A stretch of 64,000 nucleotides of DNA from Nocardia takedensis NBRC 100417 (GCF_000308695.1 NZ_BAGG01000115.1:124001-188000), one strand, 5' to 3'. Counted from the stretch's first letter, positions 42,365-53,424 are shown. Translations and numbers: made by a program. The notes: generated by a model not told the origin, from the sequence alone.

Positions 42365-43075
42365 TCACCTCGCGCGCGCGAGCAGATCCGACACGGTGAC
42401 GAGCCGGTAGCCCGCCGAGCGCAGTTCGGCGAGGATGCGGGGCAGCGCGGCCCGCGACGGCCCACGCGAATCGGCCATCACGTGCAGCAGCACGATCGAG
42501 CCGGGACGCACCCGGTCGACGGTGGCCGCCACGATCTCCTCGCTGCTCGCGGGCACGCCGGAGTCGGGTTCGACATCCCACATGATCGTGGTGCGGTCGT
42601 GGTCGGACAGGTACTTCGGCAGAGCCCAGAGTTTCTTGCCGTAGGGCGGGCGGAAGGTGACGGGGCCGGTGTAGCCGGTCTTCGCGATCTCGGCGTCGGT
42701 GTCCTCGATCTCGGCGCGCACGGTGTCGCCGGAGACCAGGATCATCCGGCGGTGGGTGTAGGTGTGGTTGCCGATCTCGTGACCGGCCGCCGCGATGGCC
42801 CGCCCCGCCTCCGGACGCGCGGCGAGATCGCGGCCGTTGAGGTAGAAGGTGGCGGGGACGCCCGCCTCGGCGAGGACGCGCAGCACCTCGGGGGTGTGCG
42901 CGGTGGGGCCGTCGTCCAGGGTCAACGCCACCACTTTCTCCTCGGTGTCCACGCGGTCGACCAACCGTCCCGCCAACTGGTGGGTCCGCGAATTCATCAA
43001 CTGGTATCCGCCGACGGCCAGGGCGATCACCACGACCAGGCTCAGCGCGACACCGATCAGCACTCTGCGACGCAT
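42365..43075 (-). CDS. Membrane-anchored polysaccharide deacetylase (NodB domain)
   Basis: A 236-residue carbohydrate esterase family 4 protein. One N-terminal membrane segment (residues 6-25) would place the catalytic domain outside. NodB motifs are all visible: VVALTLDDGPTAHTPEV (motif 1), EIGNHTYTHRRMI (metal His pair), FRPPYGKKLWALP (motif 3), MWDVEPDSG (motif 4) and IVLLHVMADSRG (motif 5). Likely target is peptidoglycan or another surface glycan. Confidence 0.9.
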   Translation of the reverse strand: MRRRVLIGVALSLVVVIALAVGGYQLMNSRTHQLAGRLVDRVDTEEKVVALTLDDGPTAHTPEVLRVLAEAGVPATFYLNGRDLAARPEAGRAIAAAGHEIGNHTYTHRRMILVSGDTVRAEIEDTDAEIAKTGYTGPVTFRPPYGKKLWALPKYLSDHDRTTIMWDVEPDSGVPASSEEIVAATVDRVRPGSIVLLHVMADSRGPSRAALPRILAELRSAGYRLVTVSDLLARAR

Positions 43076-43103
43076 CCACGATGTGTAGCACTTCGAACGG
43101 CGA

Positions 43104-43135
43104 CGGCGGCACCCGGAGAGTTCCGGATGCCGCCG
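43104..43135 (-). terminator. Hairpin downstream of lpd
   Basis: CGGCGGC (43104-43110) pairs with GCCGCCG (43129-43135), with an internal CCGG/CCGG extension and a short loop. No U-tract. It lies just beyond the lpd stop and between two minus-strand genes. Confidence 0.45.
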
Positions 43136-43147
43136 CCGACCGGGTGA

Positions 43148-44551
43148 TCAGAAGTTGATCATGTGCCCCGCGAGACCGTGGAACGCCTCCTGCAACGCCT
43201 CGCTCAGCGTCGGGTGGGTGTGCACGTTGCGGGTCAGTTCGTTGACCGTCAGATCCCACTTCTGGGCCAGGGTCAGCTCGGGCAGCAGCTCGGAGACGTC
43301 CGGGCCGATCAGGTGGCCGCCCAGCAGTTCGCCGTACTTCTCGTCGGCGATCAGCTTGACGAAACCGGTGGGATCGCCCAGACCGTGCGCCTTGCCGTTG
43401 GCGGTGAACGGGAAGGTCGCGACCTTCACCGCGTAGCCCTCCTCGCGCGCCTGCGCCTCGGTCAGCCCGAAGCTGGCGACCTGCGGCTGGCAGAACGTCG
43501 CGCGCGGCATCATCCGGTAGTCGCCCAGGGTGAGGGTCTCCGCGCCCGCGATGGTCTCGGCCGCGACCACGCCCTGCGCTTCGGCGACGTGGGCGAGCTG
43601 GAGCTTCGCGGTGACGTCGCCGATGGCGTAGACGTGCTCGACGTTGGTGCGCATGTTGTCATCGATGGCGATGGCACCGCGGTCGGTGAGCTCGACGCCG
43701 GTGTTCTCCAGACCATAGCCCTCCACGCGCGGGGCGAAGCCGACCGCCTGGAGCACCTTGTCGACGGTGACCGTCTCCACCGAACCGGACTTGTTGTCCT
43801 TGATCGAGACGGTGACCTTCGCGCCGTCGTCGTCGATGGACTGCACCGCCGCGCCGGTGGTGATGGTGATCCCCAGCTTCTTGTACTGCTTGGTGATCTC
43901 CTTGGAGACGTCGACGTCCTCGTTGGGCAGGGCGCGATCGAGGAATTCCACGATGCGCACGTCCACGCCGTAGTTCTTCAGGACGTAGCCGAACTCCATG
44001 CCGATCGCGCCCGCGCCCACGATGAGAATGGACCCGGGCAGGTCACGGGTGAGGATCTGTTCCTCGTAGGTGACCACGTTGGCGCTGAGCGAGGTGCCGG
44101 GCAGCAGTTTGGTGGTGGTGCCGGTGGCGATGATCACGTTGTCGAAGGTGATCGTCTCCGTGCCGCCCTTGCCGAGCTCGACCGAGATCGTGTTCGCGTC
44201 GACGAAAGTGCCCTTTCCGTCGAACTCCTCGATCTTGTTCTTCTTCATCAGGAAGTGGACGCCCTTGACCCGACCGTCCGCGACCTTGCGGCTGCGGTCG
44301 AACGCGACACCGAAGTCGAAGCTCGCCTCACCGGAAATACCGAAGGTCTTGGCCTCCTTGGTGAAGATGTGGGCCAGTTCGGCGTTGCGCAGCAGCGCCT
44401 TCGACGGGATGCAGCCCACGTTCAGGCACACACCGCCCCAGTATTTCTGCTCGACAATCGCTGTTCGCAGGCCGAGTTGAGCGGCACGGATCGCGGCGAC
44501 GTAACCGCCGGGACCAGCGCCGAGAACGACGACATCGTAGTGGGAAGTCAC
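43148..44551 (-). CDS. lpdA: Dihydrolipoyl dehydrogenase
   Basis: Flavoprotein E3 component reoxidising dihydrolipoamide of 2-oxoacid dehydrogenases, and part of peroxynitrite defence in mycobacteria. 467 residues. FAD site VVLGAGPGGYVAAIRAAQLG at the N-terminus, redox disulfide GGVCLNVGCIPSKALL near residues 41-46, NAD site GAGAIGMEFGYVL near residue 180, and the C-terminal His-Glu pair in HTHPTLSEALQEA. Monocistronic, as in related genomes. Confidence 0.97.
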   Translation of the reverse strand: MTSHYDVVVLGAGPGGYVAAIRAAQLGLRTAIVEQKYWGGVCLNVGCIPSKALLRNAELAHIFTKEAKTFGISGEASFDFGVAFDRSRKVADGRVKGVHFLMKKNKIEEFDGKGTFVDANTISVELGKGGTETITFDNVIIATGTTTKLLPGTSLSANVVTYEEQILTRDLPGSILIVGAGAIGMEFGYVLKNYGVDVRIVEFLDRALPNEDVDVSKEITKQYKKLGITITTGAAVQSIDDDGAKVTVSIKDNKSGSVETVTVDKVLQAVGFAPRVEGYGLENTGVELTDRGAIAIDDNMRTNVEHVYAIGDVTAKLQLAHVAEAQGVVAAETIAGAETLTLGDYRMMPRATFCQPQVASFGLTEAQAREEGYAVKVATFPFTANGKAHGLGDPTGFVKLIADEKYGELLGGHLIGPDVSELLPELTLAQKWDLTVNELTRNVHTHPTLSEALQEAFHGLAGHMINF

Positions 44552-44623
44552 GGTGTCGAGCCTAGCTCCGTCGCGGGATCTTCACCGAGCGTGCCCCCGC
44601 TTCGGTGAGCCCGCGGCCGGTCC

Positions 44624-45607
44624 TCATCGCGGGTCGCGCCACACCTGTCGCGCCGCGCGGGCGAAATTGCCCCCGAATATCGCCGCGCGGTCGGCGGCGG
44701 AGAACCCGCGGCCGGCCAGCACGGCGGCCAATCCGGGAATATCGGACAGTCCGAGCAGATCCTCCGGCGGCACCCAGCGCAGCGGGCCGTAGCGGGTGTA
44801 GTCGGCGGAGAAATTGTGCGGGTTGGCGCGGATCTCGGCGTTGAAGTCGTCGCCGTCGAAGGAGAAATCCGAGCCGACGCCGATGTGGTCGATCCCCACC
44901 AATTCCACGCCGTACTCGATGTGGCGGGCCATCGCCGCCACCCGGGCCGCGGCCTCGGATTCGGCGTTGTGGCCCAGGAAGATGCCGACGCCGTTGATCC
45001 CGATGACGCCGCCGGTGCGCGCGCAGGCCAGCGCCTGTTCGTCGGTGATGTTGCGCGGATGCGGCCAGAGGGCGGCGAAGTTGGAGTGGCTGTAGATCAT
45101 CGGGACGGCGGTCAGCTCGGCCATGTCCAGCCCGCTGCGCCGCGAACAGTGCGAGCCGTCGACGAAGACGCCGACCTCGTTCAGGACGGCGACCAGGTCG
45201 CGTCCGTAGCCGGTCAGGCCGGTGTCCGCGACGTCGAGGCACCCGCAGCCCGCCGCGTTGGCGTGGTTGTAGGTGGCGGCCAGCGAGCGGACGCCGAGGG
45301 CGTGGAACCTCGCGACGTTGTCCAGGTCGCCGCCCAGCGGGCCGGAGTCCTCCAGGTCGAAGGCGAGCGCGATCACCTCACCCGCGTCCGCGAGGTCGGC
45401 GAGGGTGCGCACGAGGCGGAAACGGCCGTCGGCCAGCGCGGCGGCGCGGAAGGATTCCGCGAGGGCGACCGCCTCGGCCGTGGACTGCGGCGCGTACCCG
45501 ACATTCACCGACAGATAGGAACCGACGGGATAGCGGGCCAGTTCGGGCACCGGCGCCGACGGCGACATCGGAAGACAGCAGTGCTGTTCCCACAGAAACG
45601 GAGACAC
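44624..45607 (-). CDS. Membrane-dipeptidase-like protein (peptidase family M19)
   Basis: A 327-residue metal-dependent hydrolase of the renal dipeptidase group. FDLEDSGPLGG carries the bridging Glu, VDGSHCSRRSGLD and IYSHSNFAALWPHPRNI the zinc His residues, and GIDHIGVGSDFSFDG the late Asp. The N-terminal HxD of the first metal site reads EQHCCLP, so the Asp is missing. GTG at 45607 follows CAGGAGC at good distance. Diverges from the prolyl oligopeptidase gene. It may act on dipeptides or other amides. Confidence 0.83.
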   Translation of the reverse strand: MSPFLWEQHCCLPMSPSAPVPELARYPVGSYLSVNVGYAPQSTAEAVALAESFRAAALADGRFRLVRTLADLADAGEVIALAFDLEDSGPLGGDLDNVARFHALGVRSLAATYNHANAAGCGCLDVADTGLTGYGRDLVAVLNEVGVFVDGSHCSRRSGLDMAELTAVPMIYSHSNFAALWPHPRNITDEQALACARTGGVIGINGVGIFLGHNAESEAAARVAAMARHIEYGVELVGIDHIGVGSDFSFDGDDFNAEIRANPHNFSADYTRYGPLRWVPPEDLLGLSDIPGLAAVLAGRGFSAADRAAIFGGNFARAARQVWRDPR

Positions 45608-45682
45608 GGGCCTGCTCCTGTCGTCCGGACGCGTGATCGACTCGGAATTCCCGATCCTAGGCCCTTCGGCGAGAATATCGAC

Positions 45683-47731
45683 ATGAGCGAGCCGACCGCG
45701 AACGATCCGTACCTGTGGCTGGAACAGGTGACCGACGAGCGCGCCCTGGACTGGGCGCGCTCGCACAACGAGGTGGTGCTGACCGAGTTCGCGGATTCGG
45801 CGCGTTTCAGCGATCTCGAGGCCCGCATCCTGGCCATGCTCGACACCGACGACAAGATCGCCTACCCGGGGCGGCGGGGCCGGTGGCTCTACAACTTCTG
45901 GCGCGACGCGGCGCACCCGCGCGGGCTGTGGCGGCGCACCACCTTCGCGGAGTACCGCTCGGAGTCCCCCGCCTGGGATGTGCTCATCGACGTGGACGCG
46001 CTCGCCGAGGCCGAGGGCGAGAACTGGGTGTGGGGCGGCGCGGCGGTGCTGCGTCCCGAGCAGTCGCGGGCGCTGATCAGTCTCTCGCGCGGCGGGGCAG
46101 ACGCCAAGGTGGTGCGCGAATTCGACCTGGACAGTCGCGAGTTCGTCGATCCGGCCGCGGGCGGCTTCACCCTGCCGGAGGCGAAATCCGACTTGCGCTG
46201 GATCGACCTGGACACCCTGTACGTGGGGACGGACTTCGGTCCGGGCTCGCTCACCGATTCCGGCTACCCGCGCGTGGTGAAGAAGTGGCGGCGCGGCACC
46301 GATCTCGCGGACGCCGAGACGGTGTTCGAGGGCGAGGCGACCGATGTCGCGGTGTCGGCGGGCTACGACCGCACCCCCGGCTACGAGCGGCACTACGTGG
46401 GGCGGGCCACCGACTTCTACAACGAAGAGGTCTACCTGCTGGCCGAGGACGGGACCAGGACCCGCCTGGACACGCCCACCGACGCGAGCGAGTCCTGGTA
46501 CAAGGACTGGCTGCTGATCCGGTTGAAGTCGCCGTGGGAAGTCGCGGGCGCCACCTATCCGGCCGGTGCGCTGCTGGCCGCGAACTTCCCCGAATTCCTC
46601 GCCGGGGAACGCGATTTCGAGATCGTGTTCACCCCCGACGCGCACACCTCGCTGCACGGCTACGGCTGGACCGAGAACTACCTGCTGCTGGTCACCCTGG
46701 AGGACGTGCAGACCAAGCTGTCCGTGATCACGCCGGGCGTCGACGGGTGGGCGCGCACCCCGCTGGCCGATACGCCGCCGATGGCGACCAGCAGTGTGAC
46801 CAATCTCGACCCGCTGGAGAGCGGCGATGAATACATGCTGGTCACCAGCGGTTTCACCACGCCCGCGACCCTGCTGTCCGGTGCGATCGGCGGCGCGACC
46901 GAGCAGTTGGCCCAGGAGAACGGCTATTTCGACGCCACGGGCATCGAGACCGAGCAGTTCTTCGCCCGCTCCGAGGACGGCACGATGGTGCCCTATTTCG
47001 TCATCCGGCACCGGGATCGGCGCGACACCCCCGGCCCGACGGTCATGTCGGGCTACGGCGGGTTCGAGATCTCGCGCACCCCTTCCTACAGCGGCGCGTC
47101 CGGCATGGGCTGGCTCGAGCGCGGCGGCACCTGGGTGACCACGAACATCCGCGGCGGCGGCGAATACGGGCCGCAGTGGCACACCTCGGTGCAGAAGGCC
47201 AACCGGCACAAGGTGTACGAGGACTTCTCGGCCATCGCGCGCGACCTGGTGGCCCGCGGGATCACCACCGCCGACCGACTCGGCGCGATCGGCGGCAGCA
47301 ACGGCGGCCTGCTGATGGGCGTGATGCTGACCCGCTACCCGGAACTGTTCGGCGCGATCGTGTGCCAGGTGCCGCTGCTGGACATGAAGCGCTACCACCT
47401 GCTGTTGGCGGGCGCGTCCTGGATGGCCGAATACGGCGACCCGGACAAGCCGGAGGAGTGGGACTACATCAGCAAGTACTCCCCCTACCAGAACGCGCGC
47501 GCGGACGCCGACTACCCGCCGATCCTCCTCACCACCTCCACCCGCGACGACCGCGTCCACCCGGGTCACGCCCGCAAGATGGCGGCGCTGCTCGAGGAGC
47601 AGGGTCATCCGGTCTGGTACCACGAGAACATCGAGGGCGGCCACGGCGGCGCGGCCGACAACAAGCAGTCCGCGTTCCAGGCCGCGCTGATCTACGAGTT
47701 CTTCACCCAGAAGTTGATGCGCGAGGACTGA
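45683..47731 (+). CDS. Prolyl oligopeptidase family serine peptidase (S9)
   Basis: Cytosolic peptidase of 682 residues. An N-terminal beta-propeller (NDPYLWLEQVTDERALDWAR at the start) caps a C-terminal alpha/beta-hydrolase. Catalytic Ser lies in GAIGGSNGGLLMG near residue 537, Asp in TTSTRDDRVHPGHARKM and His in ENIEGGHGGAADN. The ATG at 45683 lies only six bases after GAGAAT, so the mRNA may be leaderless. Paired divergently with a dipeptidase-like gene, suggesting peptide use. Confidence 0.93.
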   Translation: MSEPTANDPYLWLEQVTDERALDWARSHNEVVLTEFADSARFSDLEARILAMLDTDDKIAYPGRRGRWLYNFWRDAAHPRGLWRRTTFAEYRSESPAWDVLIDVDALAEAEGENWVWGGAAVLRPEQSRALISLSRGGADAKVVREFDLDSREFVDPAAGGFTLPEAKSDLRWIDLDTLYVGTDFGPGSLTDSGYPRVVKKWRRGTDLADAETVFEGEATDVAVSAGYDRTPGYERHYVGRATDFYNEEVYLLAEDGTRTRLDTPTDASESWYKDWLLIRLKSPWEVAGATYPAGALLAANFPEFLAGERDFEIVFTPDAHTSLHGYGWTENYLLLVTLEDVQTKLSVITPGVDGWARTPLADTPPMATSSVTNLDPLESGDEYMLVTSGFTTPATLLSGAIGGATEQLAQENGYFDATGIETEQFFARSEDGTMVPYFVIRHRDRRDTPGPTVMSGYGGFEISRTPSYSGASGMGWLERGGTWVTTNIRGGGEYGPQWHTSVQKANRHKVYEDFSAIARDLVARGITTADRLGAIGGSNGGLLMGVMLTRYPELFGAIVCQVPLLDMKRYHLLLAGASWMAEYGDPDKPEEWDYISKYSPYQNARADADYPPILLTTSTRDDRVHPGHARKMAALLEEQGHPVWYHENIEGGHGGAADNKQSAFQAALIYEFFTQKLMRED

Positions 47732-47740
47732 ACTCCCGGA

Positions 47741-48598
47741 TCAGCGGTCGCGCAACCACTTCTCGATGCGCTCCACCGTGGTGTCGGGGTCGGCGATCCA
47801 ACCGTTGTGGCCGAGCGGGCGCGGCTCGCGCCACTCGGTGACCTGCGCCTTCGGCATCTTGGCGAGCAGGTGCGCGGCCGCGCCCGGCGGCGTCAGTTCG
47901 TCGCCGGACATGGTGATCGACAGCACCGGCAGTTTGAGCCTGGCGATGCGCTCCTCGTAGTCGATGTCGGCGTCGACGGGCACGAACCGGCCGGTGCGGG
48001 CCAGCCGCGCCCAATCGGCGATCAACACCTTGGACTGGCGGCCGAACCCGCCGACGGTGATGCGGTCGCCCGGCCAGAAACCGGCGATCTTCGAGGTCAC
48101 CGCGGCGGCCGTGGTGCCTGCCAACATGCCGGGCCCCAGGATTCCGTAGCCGCGGTGGTACGGGGTGCCGGAGGCCACCAGGATCAACCCGCCGAGTCGG
48201 GAGCGCACCCGCGCGGCGTAGAGGACGCCGAGTTGGCCGCCCATGCTGTGCCCGAGCAGATACGGGGTGCTCGCGGGGAACCGCTCGCGCACCACCTCGA
48301 AGATCGCGGGGAAATCCACCGCCGCGAGTTCGTGGTAGCCGTAGGTGCTGCGCGGGCTCGGCTTGGGACGGCTCTCGCCGTTGCCGCGGACCTCGCCGAT
48401 CGCCACGTCGAAACCACGGGAGGCCAACTGCCGCGCGAACACCGAGTAGTAGGCGCCCGCGACCCCGAGGCCGGGAATGATCACGACCACCGGGCGGGGC
48501 GCGTCGGGCGTCACAGGATGCCGATGCGCCCCCGCGGCGGGCAGTAGCCGGACCGGCAGGGTGCTGCCGTCGGGGACCTGGATGGGCACAGTCTCCAT
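47741..48598 (-). CDS. Alpha/beta-hydrolase
   Basis: A 285-residue cytosolic serine hydrolase. VVIIPGLGVAGAYYS forms the oxyanion region, YLLGHSMGGQLGVLYA the nucleophile elbow near residue 120, MSGDELTPPGAAAHL a likely acid and RPLGHNGWIAD the His. Substrate not evident; related proteins are annotated as lysophospholipase-like. ATG at 48598 (METVPIQV). Follows a TetR gene by 23 bases on the same strand, so the two may form a regulator-target operon. Confidence 0.82.
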   Translation of the reverse strand: METVPIQVPDGSTLPVRLLPAAGAHRHPVTPDAPRPVVVIIPGLGVAGAYYSVFARQLASRGFDVAIGEVRGNGESRPKPSPRSTYGYHELAAVDFPAIFEVVRERFPASTPYLLGHSMGGQLGVLYAARVRSRLGGLILVASGTPYHRGYGILGPGMLAGTTAAAVTSKIAGFWPGDRITVGGFGRQSKVLIADWARLARTGRFVPVDADIDYEERIARLKLPVLSITMSGDELTPPGAAAHLLAKMPKAQVTEWREPRPLGHNGWIADPDTTVERIEKWLRDR

Positions 48599-48621
48599 GC
48601 AGCGCACGCTACCGTCTCGGC

Positions 48622-49254
48622 TCAGGCTTGGACGGCTCCCATGATCACCCGGCTCAGCACCGAGATGACCTCGTCCAGCGGCGGGCGCGGGTCCGCGCCG
48701 CTCCAGGAGTCGACCACGTAGTTCACCGCGCCGATGACCGCCAGCATGCGCATCTCGTAGTCGCCCGCCGGGATCTCGCCGTGCATGGCGGCGTCCTCGG
48801 CGGCCCCGGCCAGCAGCGCACCCCAGATCCGGCGCAACTCCAACCGGTACTTCTCCACCTTCGGCCCGGCGCCGACCACCTCGACCAGCGCGACGCGCGC
48901 CTTGCGCGGATCGGCGCCGATGGTCTGGATGTAGGCGCGCACGCCCGCGTCGACGAGTTCGAGGGCCGAGGATTCGGCCTTGCCCGCCAAGGCCGCGGTG
49001 ACCGCCTCGCGCGATTCCCGGTCGATCTGTTCGTACAACTCGAGCAGCAGCGATTCGCGGCCGGTGAACTCCTCGTAGAACTGCCGCGAGGACAGTCCGG
49101 CGTCCTTACAGATCGCGCCCACCGAACTGTTGGCGTAACCGTCGCGCGCGAAGACCGTGAGGCCCGACTCCAGAAAACGCGCACGCCGCTGACGTTGCCG
49201 GTCCTCTACGGGTTGCCCGGCATACATTCGACCCGTATTCGCATCCTGTGACAT
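48622..49254 (-). CDS. TetR family regulator
   Basis: A 210-residue regulator paralogous to the one at 18406. Helix-turn-helix in FLESGLTVFARDGYANSSVGAICKDAGLSSRQFYEEF (residues about 28-64). The C-terminal domain shares DPRKARVALVEVVGAGP and MLAVIGAVNYVVDSW with its paralogue. ATG at 49254 preferred; starts twelve bases upstream or a later ATG (MYAGQPV) cannot be excluded. Likely target is the hydrolase gene just downstream. Confidence 0.85.
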   Translation of the reverse strand: MSQDANTGRMYAGQPVEDRQRQRRARFLESGLTVFARDGYANSSVGAICKDAGLSSRQFYEEFTGRESLLLELYEQIDRESREAVTAALAGKAESSALELVDAGVRAYIQTIGADPRKARVALVEVVGAGPKVEKYRLELRRIWGALLAGAAEDAAMHGEIPAGDYEMRMLAVIGAVNYVVDSWSGADPRPPLDEVISVLSRVIMGAVQA

Positions 49255-49580
49255 TGGGCCAGACAATACCGAAGCGCCGGATGCACTTGTGATGGATCGG
49301 GCCCTTGATCTCTCGCCACCGCCGACCTCGCGTTAGCTGAAAGTTGGCCCCTTGGCGTTCATGTCATCGGAGACGCGCGGAGAGCACGAGCGATACCCAC
49401 GGCCTATCTGGCATCGGAACCGGAAACGCCAGGACGGAACAGGTTCCGTCGACGCGATCACTGGCGGTTAGCCATTCGGCGATAGCTGGGAGAGATCACA
49501 ATCCCGGCGGAATTAACCGGTGAATCATAGAGTTTTTCCCGATGGTTCTCGGATCACGTGACGGATATTTCCGATTTCCG
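49255..49580. other. 326-base intergenic region
   Basis: Lies upstream of the TetR gene and downstream of the DMT transporter gene. AT-richer patches are present near 49500-49540 but no gene, repeat or confident promoter was recognised. Confidence 0.4.
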
Positions 49581-50450
49581 TCACCTCGCCGCCGCCGCGT
49601 CCACCGGATCGGCCGCCGAACGCGCCAACGCCGAGGTCGCCGTCACCAAGGCCACGAAGGCCGCCGCGAGCACCGCCACGTGATCGCGATCCACATCCAG
49701 GTACTCGTCGAGCAACAGCACGCCCAGCGTCGCCGCGATCACCGGTTCGGCCACCGTCGCCGCGGGCAACGACGCCCGCAGATCCCCGGCGTGATAGGCG
49801 TTCTGCTGCAACGTCACCGCCGCCAAGCCCACCGCCGCCAACGCGTACGGCACCGGCGAGGTCAGCACCGCCACCGCACCGTCACCGAACAACGTCACCA
49901 GCGACTTCGTCAGCACCGCCGCCACCGCGAACATCGCGCCCGCCGCCAACCCCAGCAACAGCGCGCGGCGATGCCCCGGCCACCGCCGCGCCCCCAGCAG
50001 ACACCCCAGCAGCAGCGGGATCCCGATCGCCGCCGTCAACGCCCAGTGCCAGCCCGCGACATGCGCGCGGCCCTGCCGCGGATCGCCCACCACCAGCACC
50101 ACCACGATCGCCGCCACCAGCACCGCCGCCCACAGCCATTCGGCCCTGCGCACCGCGCGCCCGGCGAGGACCGCCGCCAACGGCAGCGCGAACAGCAGCG
50201 AGGTCACCAACAGCGACTGCACCAGCAGCACCGAACCGCGCCCCAACGCCAACGCCTGGAAGACATAACCGCCCGCCCCCACCGCGGTCCCCACCCACCA
50301 ACCCGGCCGCCGCACCAGCGAACCCAGCACGCCGAAAGCCCCCAGATCGGCGTCCGGCACCCGCGCCGCCTCCCGTTGCCGCGACACCGCGCTCAACGCC
50401 ACGCACAGCGCGGCCACCAACGCGAAGCCGACGGCGGGCAGATGGGTCAT
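49581..50450 (-). CDS. DMT-superfamily membrane transporter
   Basis: A 289-residue protein with nine or ten hydrophobic segments in two halves (EamA/NIPA-like). GGYVFQALALGRGSVLLVQSLLVTSLLF near residue 65 and LQQNAYHAGDLRASLPAATVAEPV near residue 230 are conserved in actinobacterial members of this group. Cargo unknown; NIPA relatives move magnesium, others metabolites. ATG at 50448-50450. Confidence 0.82.
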   Translation of the reverse strand: MTHLPAVGFALVAALCVALSAVSRQREAARVPDADLGAFGVLGSLVRRPGWWVGTAVGAGGYVFQALALGRGSVLLVQSLLVTSLLFALPLAAVLAGRAVRRAEWLWAAVLVAAIVVVLVVGDPRQGRAHVAGWHWALTAAIGIPLLLGCLLGARRWPGHRRALLLGLAAGAMFAVAAVLTKSLVTLFGDGAVAVLTSPVPYALAAVGLAAVTLQQNAYHAGDLRASLPAATVAEPVIAATLGVLLLDEYLDVDRDHVAVLAAAFVALVTATSALARSAADPVDAAAAR

Positions 50451-50522
50451 GGTCGTGAGGCTACCCACCCCGCACCGCGCCGACCAGCGACGACATGTCC
50501 GCAAACGGTCCGCGCGGGTAAT

Positions 50523-50556
50523 GGAATTCGGGAGCGCACCGAATGTGACGAATTCC
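50523..50556. promoter_or_regulatory. Inverted repeat between divergent genes
   Basis: GGAATTCG (50523-50530) and CGAATTCC (50549-50556) form a perfect 8-base inverted repeat with an 18-base spacer between the DMT transporter and DUF6585-like genes. Possible operator; no binder identified. Confidence 0.3.
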
Positions 50557-50677
50557 CGATCCGGACAAAAGACGGTACTGCGGTAGCGGTGTCCGAGCGC
50601 GTGACATACGCTTTCGCGCGGATGAAAGCCGCCTTGTGGAGGGACGATTGGCCACTCCGAACTTGACGGAGCACGAC

Positions 50678-51460
50678 GTGAGCGAGACCCGTGAACGACG
50701 GACCGTCCCGCTGACCCAACTGATCCATTTGATGTCCGAGTATCAGAAACTCGGCGCACACCGTCAGACATTCCGGTCCGCACCCGCCGCGAGCGATCCG
50801 CTGTTGCGCGGATTCGGCATCGTCGCCGGAGGATTCGCCGCCCTGGGCGTCATCTGCGCGACCGTCGGCGCGGTGGCGGGCGGCATCTGGATAGGTCTGG
50901 TCGCCGTCGTGCCCGGCGCGCTGGCCCTGTGGCGCGGACGGCACAATCGCCGCAATCGCGCCGCCCGACTCGATTTATTCGATTTCGGTATGACGGTTTT
51001 CCTATCGGATGAACGCGTCCAGGGATTCCGCTGGGACACCGCCGAGGTGCGGCAACAGGTGATCAGTTTCCAGAGCGGAACTCCGTCGGAATACTCGCTG
51101 GAAATCACCGGTCCCGGCAACGCGCACGCGGTGTTCGACGACATTCTTTTCGCCGAGGGCCCGGAATGGGGACCCGCGATCCAATCCGCGATCACCGCCA
51201 CCCGATTGCCGCCCGCGGTCGCCGCGATCGACGCGGGCGAGACCGTCCACTTCGGCGACATCGCTCTGAACCTGGACGCGCTCCTGCACGGCGAGCAGCA
51301 GTTCCGCTGGGAAGCCATCCAGCTCATCGACGCGCGCGGCGGCTTGGTGCGCATCAAGGTCGACGGCCACTGGCACTCGCTGAGCGCGGTCGCCGCCATC
51401 CCCAACTTCTACATCTTCAACGAACTCGCCGAACGCCTGCGCGTCACCCCGTTCGACTGA
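50678..51460 (+). CDS. DUF6585-like membrane protein
   Basis: About 260 residues. Two hydrophobic segments near residues 45-90 (FGIVAGGFAALGVICATVGAVAGG and IWIGLVAVVPGALALW) are followed by a cytoplasmic beta-rich domain (RLDLFDFGMTVFLSDERVQGFRWDTAEV) resembling the PH-like domain of DUF6585 proteins. The C-terminal part repeats a similar pattern (FGDIALNLDALLHGEQQFRWEAIQLID). GTG at 50678 with GGAG upstream was preferred to an earlier TTG at 50636. No function known. Confidence 0.6.
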   Translation: MSETRERRTVPLTQLIHLMSEYQKLGAHRQTFRSAPAASDPLLRGFGIVAGGFAALGVICATVGAVAGGIWIGLVAVVPGALALWRGRHNRRNRAARLDLFDFGMTVFLSDERVQGFRWDTAEVRQQVISFQSGTPSEYSLEITGPGNAHAVFDDILFAEGPEWGPAIQSAITATRLPPAVAAIDAGETVHFGDIALNLDALLHGEQQFRWEAIQLIDARGGLVRIKVDGHWHSLSAVAAIPNFYIFNELAERLRVTPFD

Positions 51461-51498
51461 CCCCCCGCACTCGACCGGGCCGCCCACACCCGGGAAAG

Positions 51499-51536
51499 CC
51501 GGAAGCCGGCCCACCCGAGGGTGGACCGGCTTCCGG
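51499..51536. terminator. Bidirectional hairpin terminator
   Basis: CCGGAAGCCGG (51499-51509) pairs with CCGGCTTCCGG (51526-51536); inside, CCACCC (51511-51516) pairs with GGGTGG (51519-51524). A very strong hairpin between two convergent genes. Confidence 0.75.
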
Positions 51537-51563
51537 TCGAAACGTGGTGCCGGGAGGCGGGAC

Positions 51564-53189
<1,626 letters not shown>

Positions 53190-53328
53190 GGCGTTCTCGA
53201 GATCCTCCATGTGTATGGCTGACACGCGGGTCGACCGCCGGTTGGGTCGTCCCATTTACGCTGGCCAGGTTCGGTGCCCGCGACGGACGACCGAGGGTGT
53301 CGATGGAACCCGGTCTCACCGTCCCGAC

Positions 53329-53355
53329 CTGGCACTCACACGTGGAGAGTGCCAA
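53329..53355. promoter_or_regulatory. CIRCE operator, proximal
   Basis: CTGGCACTC (53329-53337), nine bases, GAGTGCCAA (53347-53355). Matches the HrcA-binding CIRCE pattern TTAGCACTC-N9-GAGTGCTAA at most positions. Lies about 140 bases upstream of groEL. Confidence 0.8.
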
Positions 53356-53363
53356 AGCCATTT

Positions 53364-53390
53364 CTAGCACTCGCCAATGCCGAGTGCAAG
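53364..53390. promoter_or_regulatory. CIRCE operator, distal
   Basis: CTAGCACTC (53364-53372), nine bases, GAGTGCAAG (53382-53390). A second CIRCE element, eight bases from the first, so two HrcA dimers could bind side by side. Confidence 0.85.
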
Positions 53391-53424
53391 GTCGACCGGG
53401 CGCGGGAATCGGGGCGCGGACCCG

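Noticed and set aside
44624..47644. A 1006-codon minus-strand open frame
   Set aside because: Only the part below 45607 is the dipeptidase; the rest mirrors the prolyl oligopeptidase gene.
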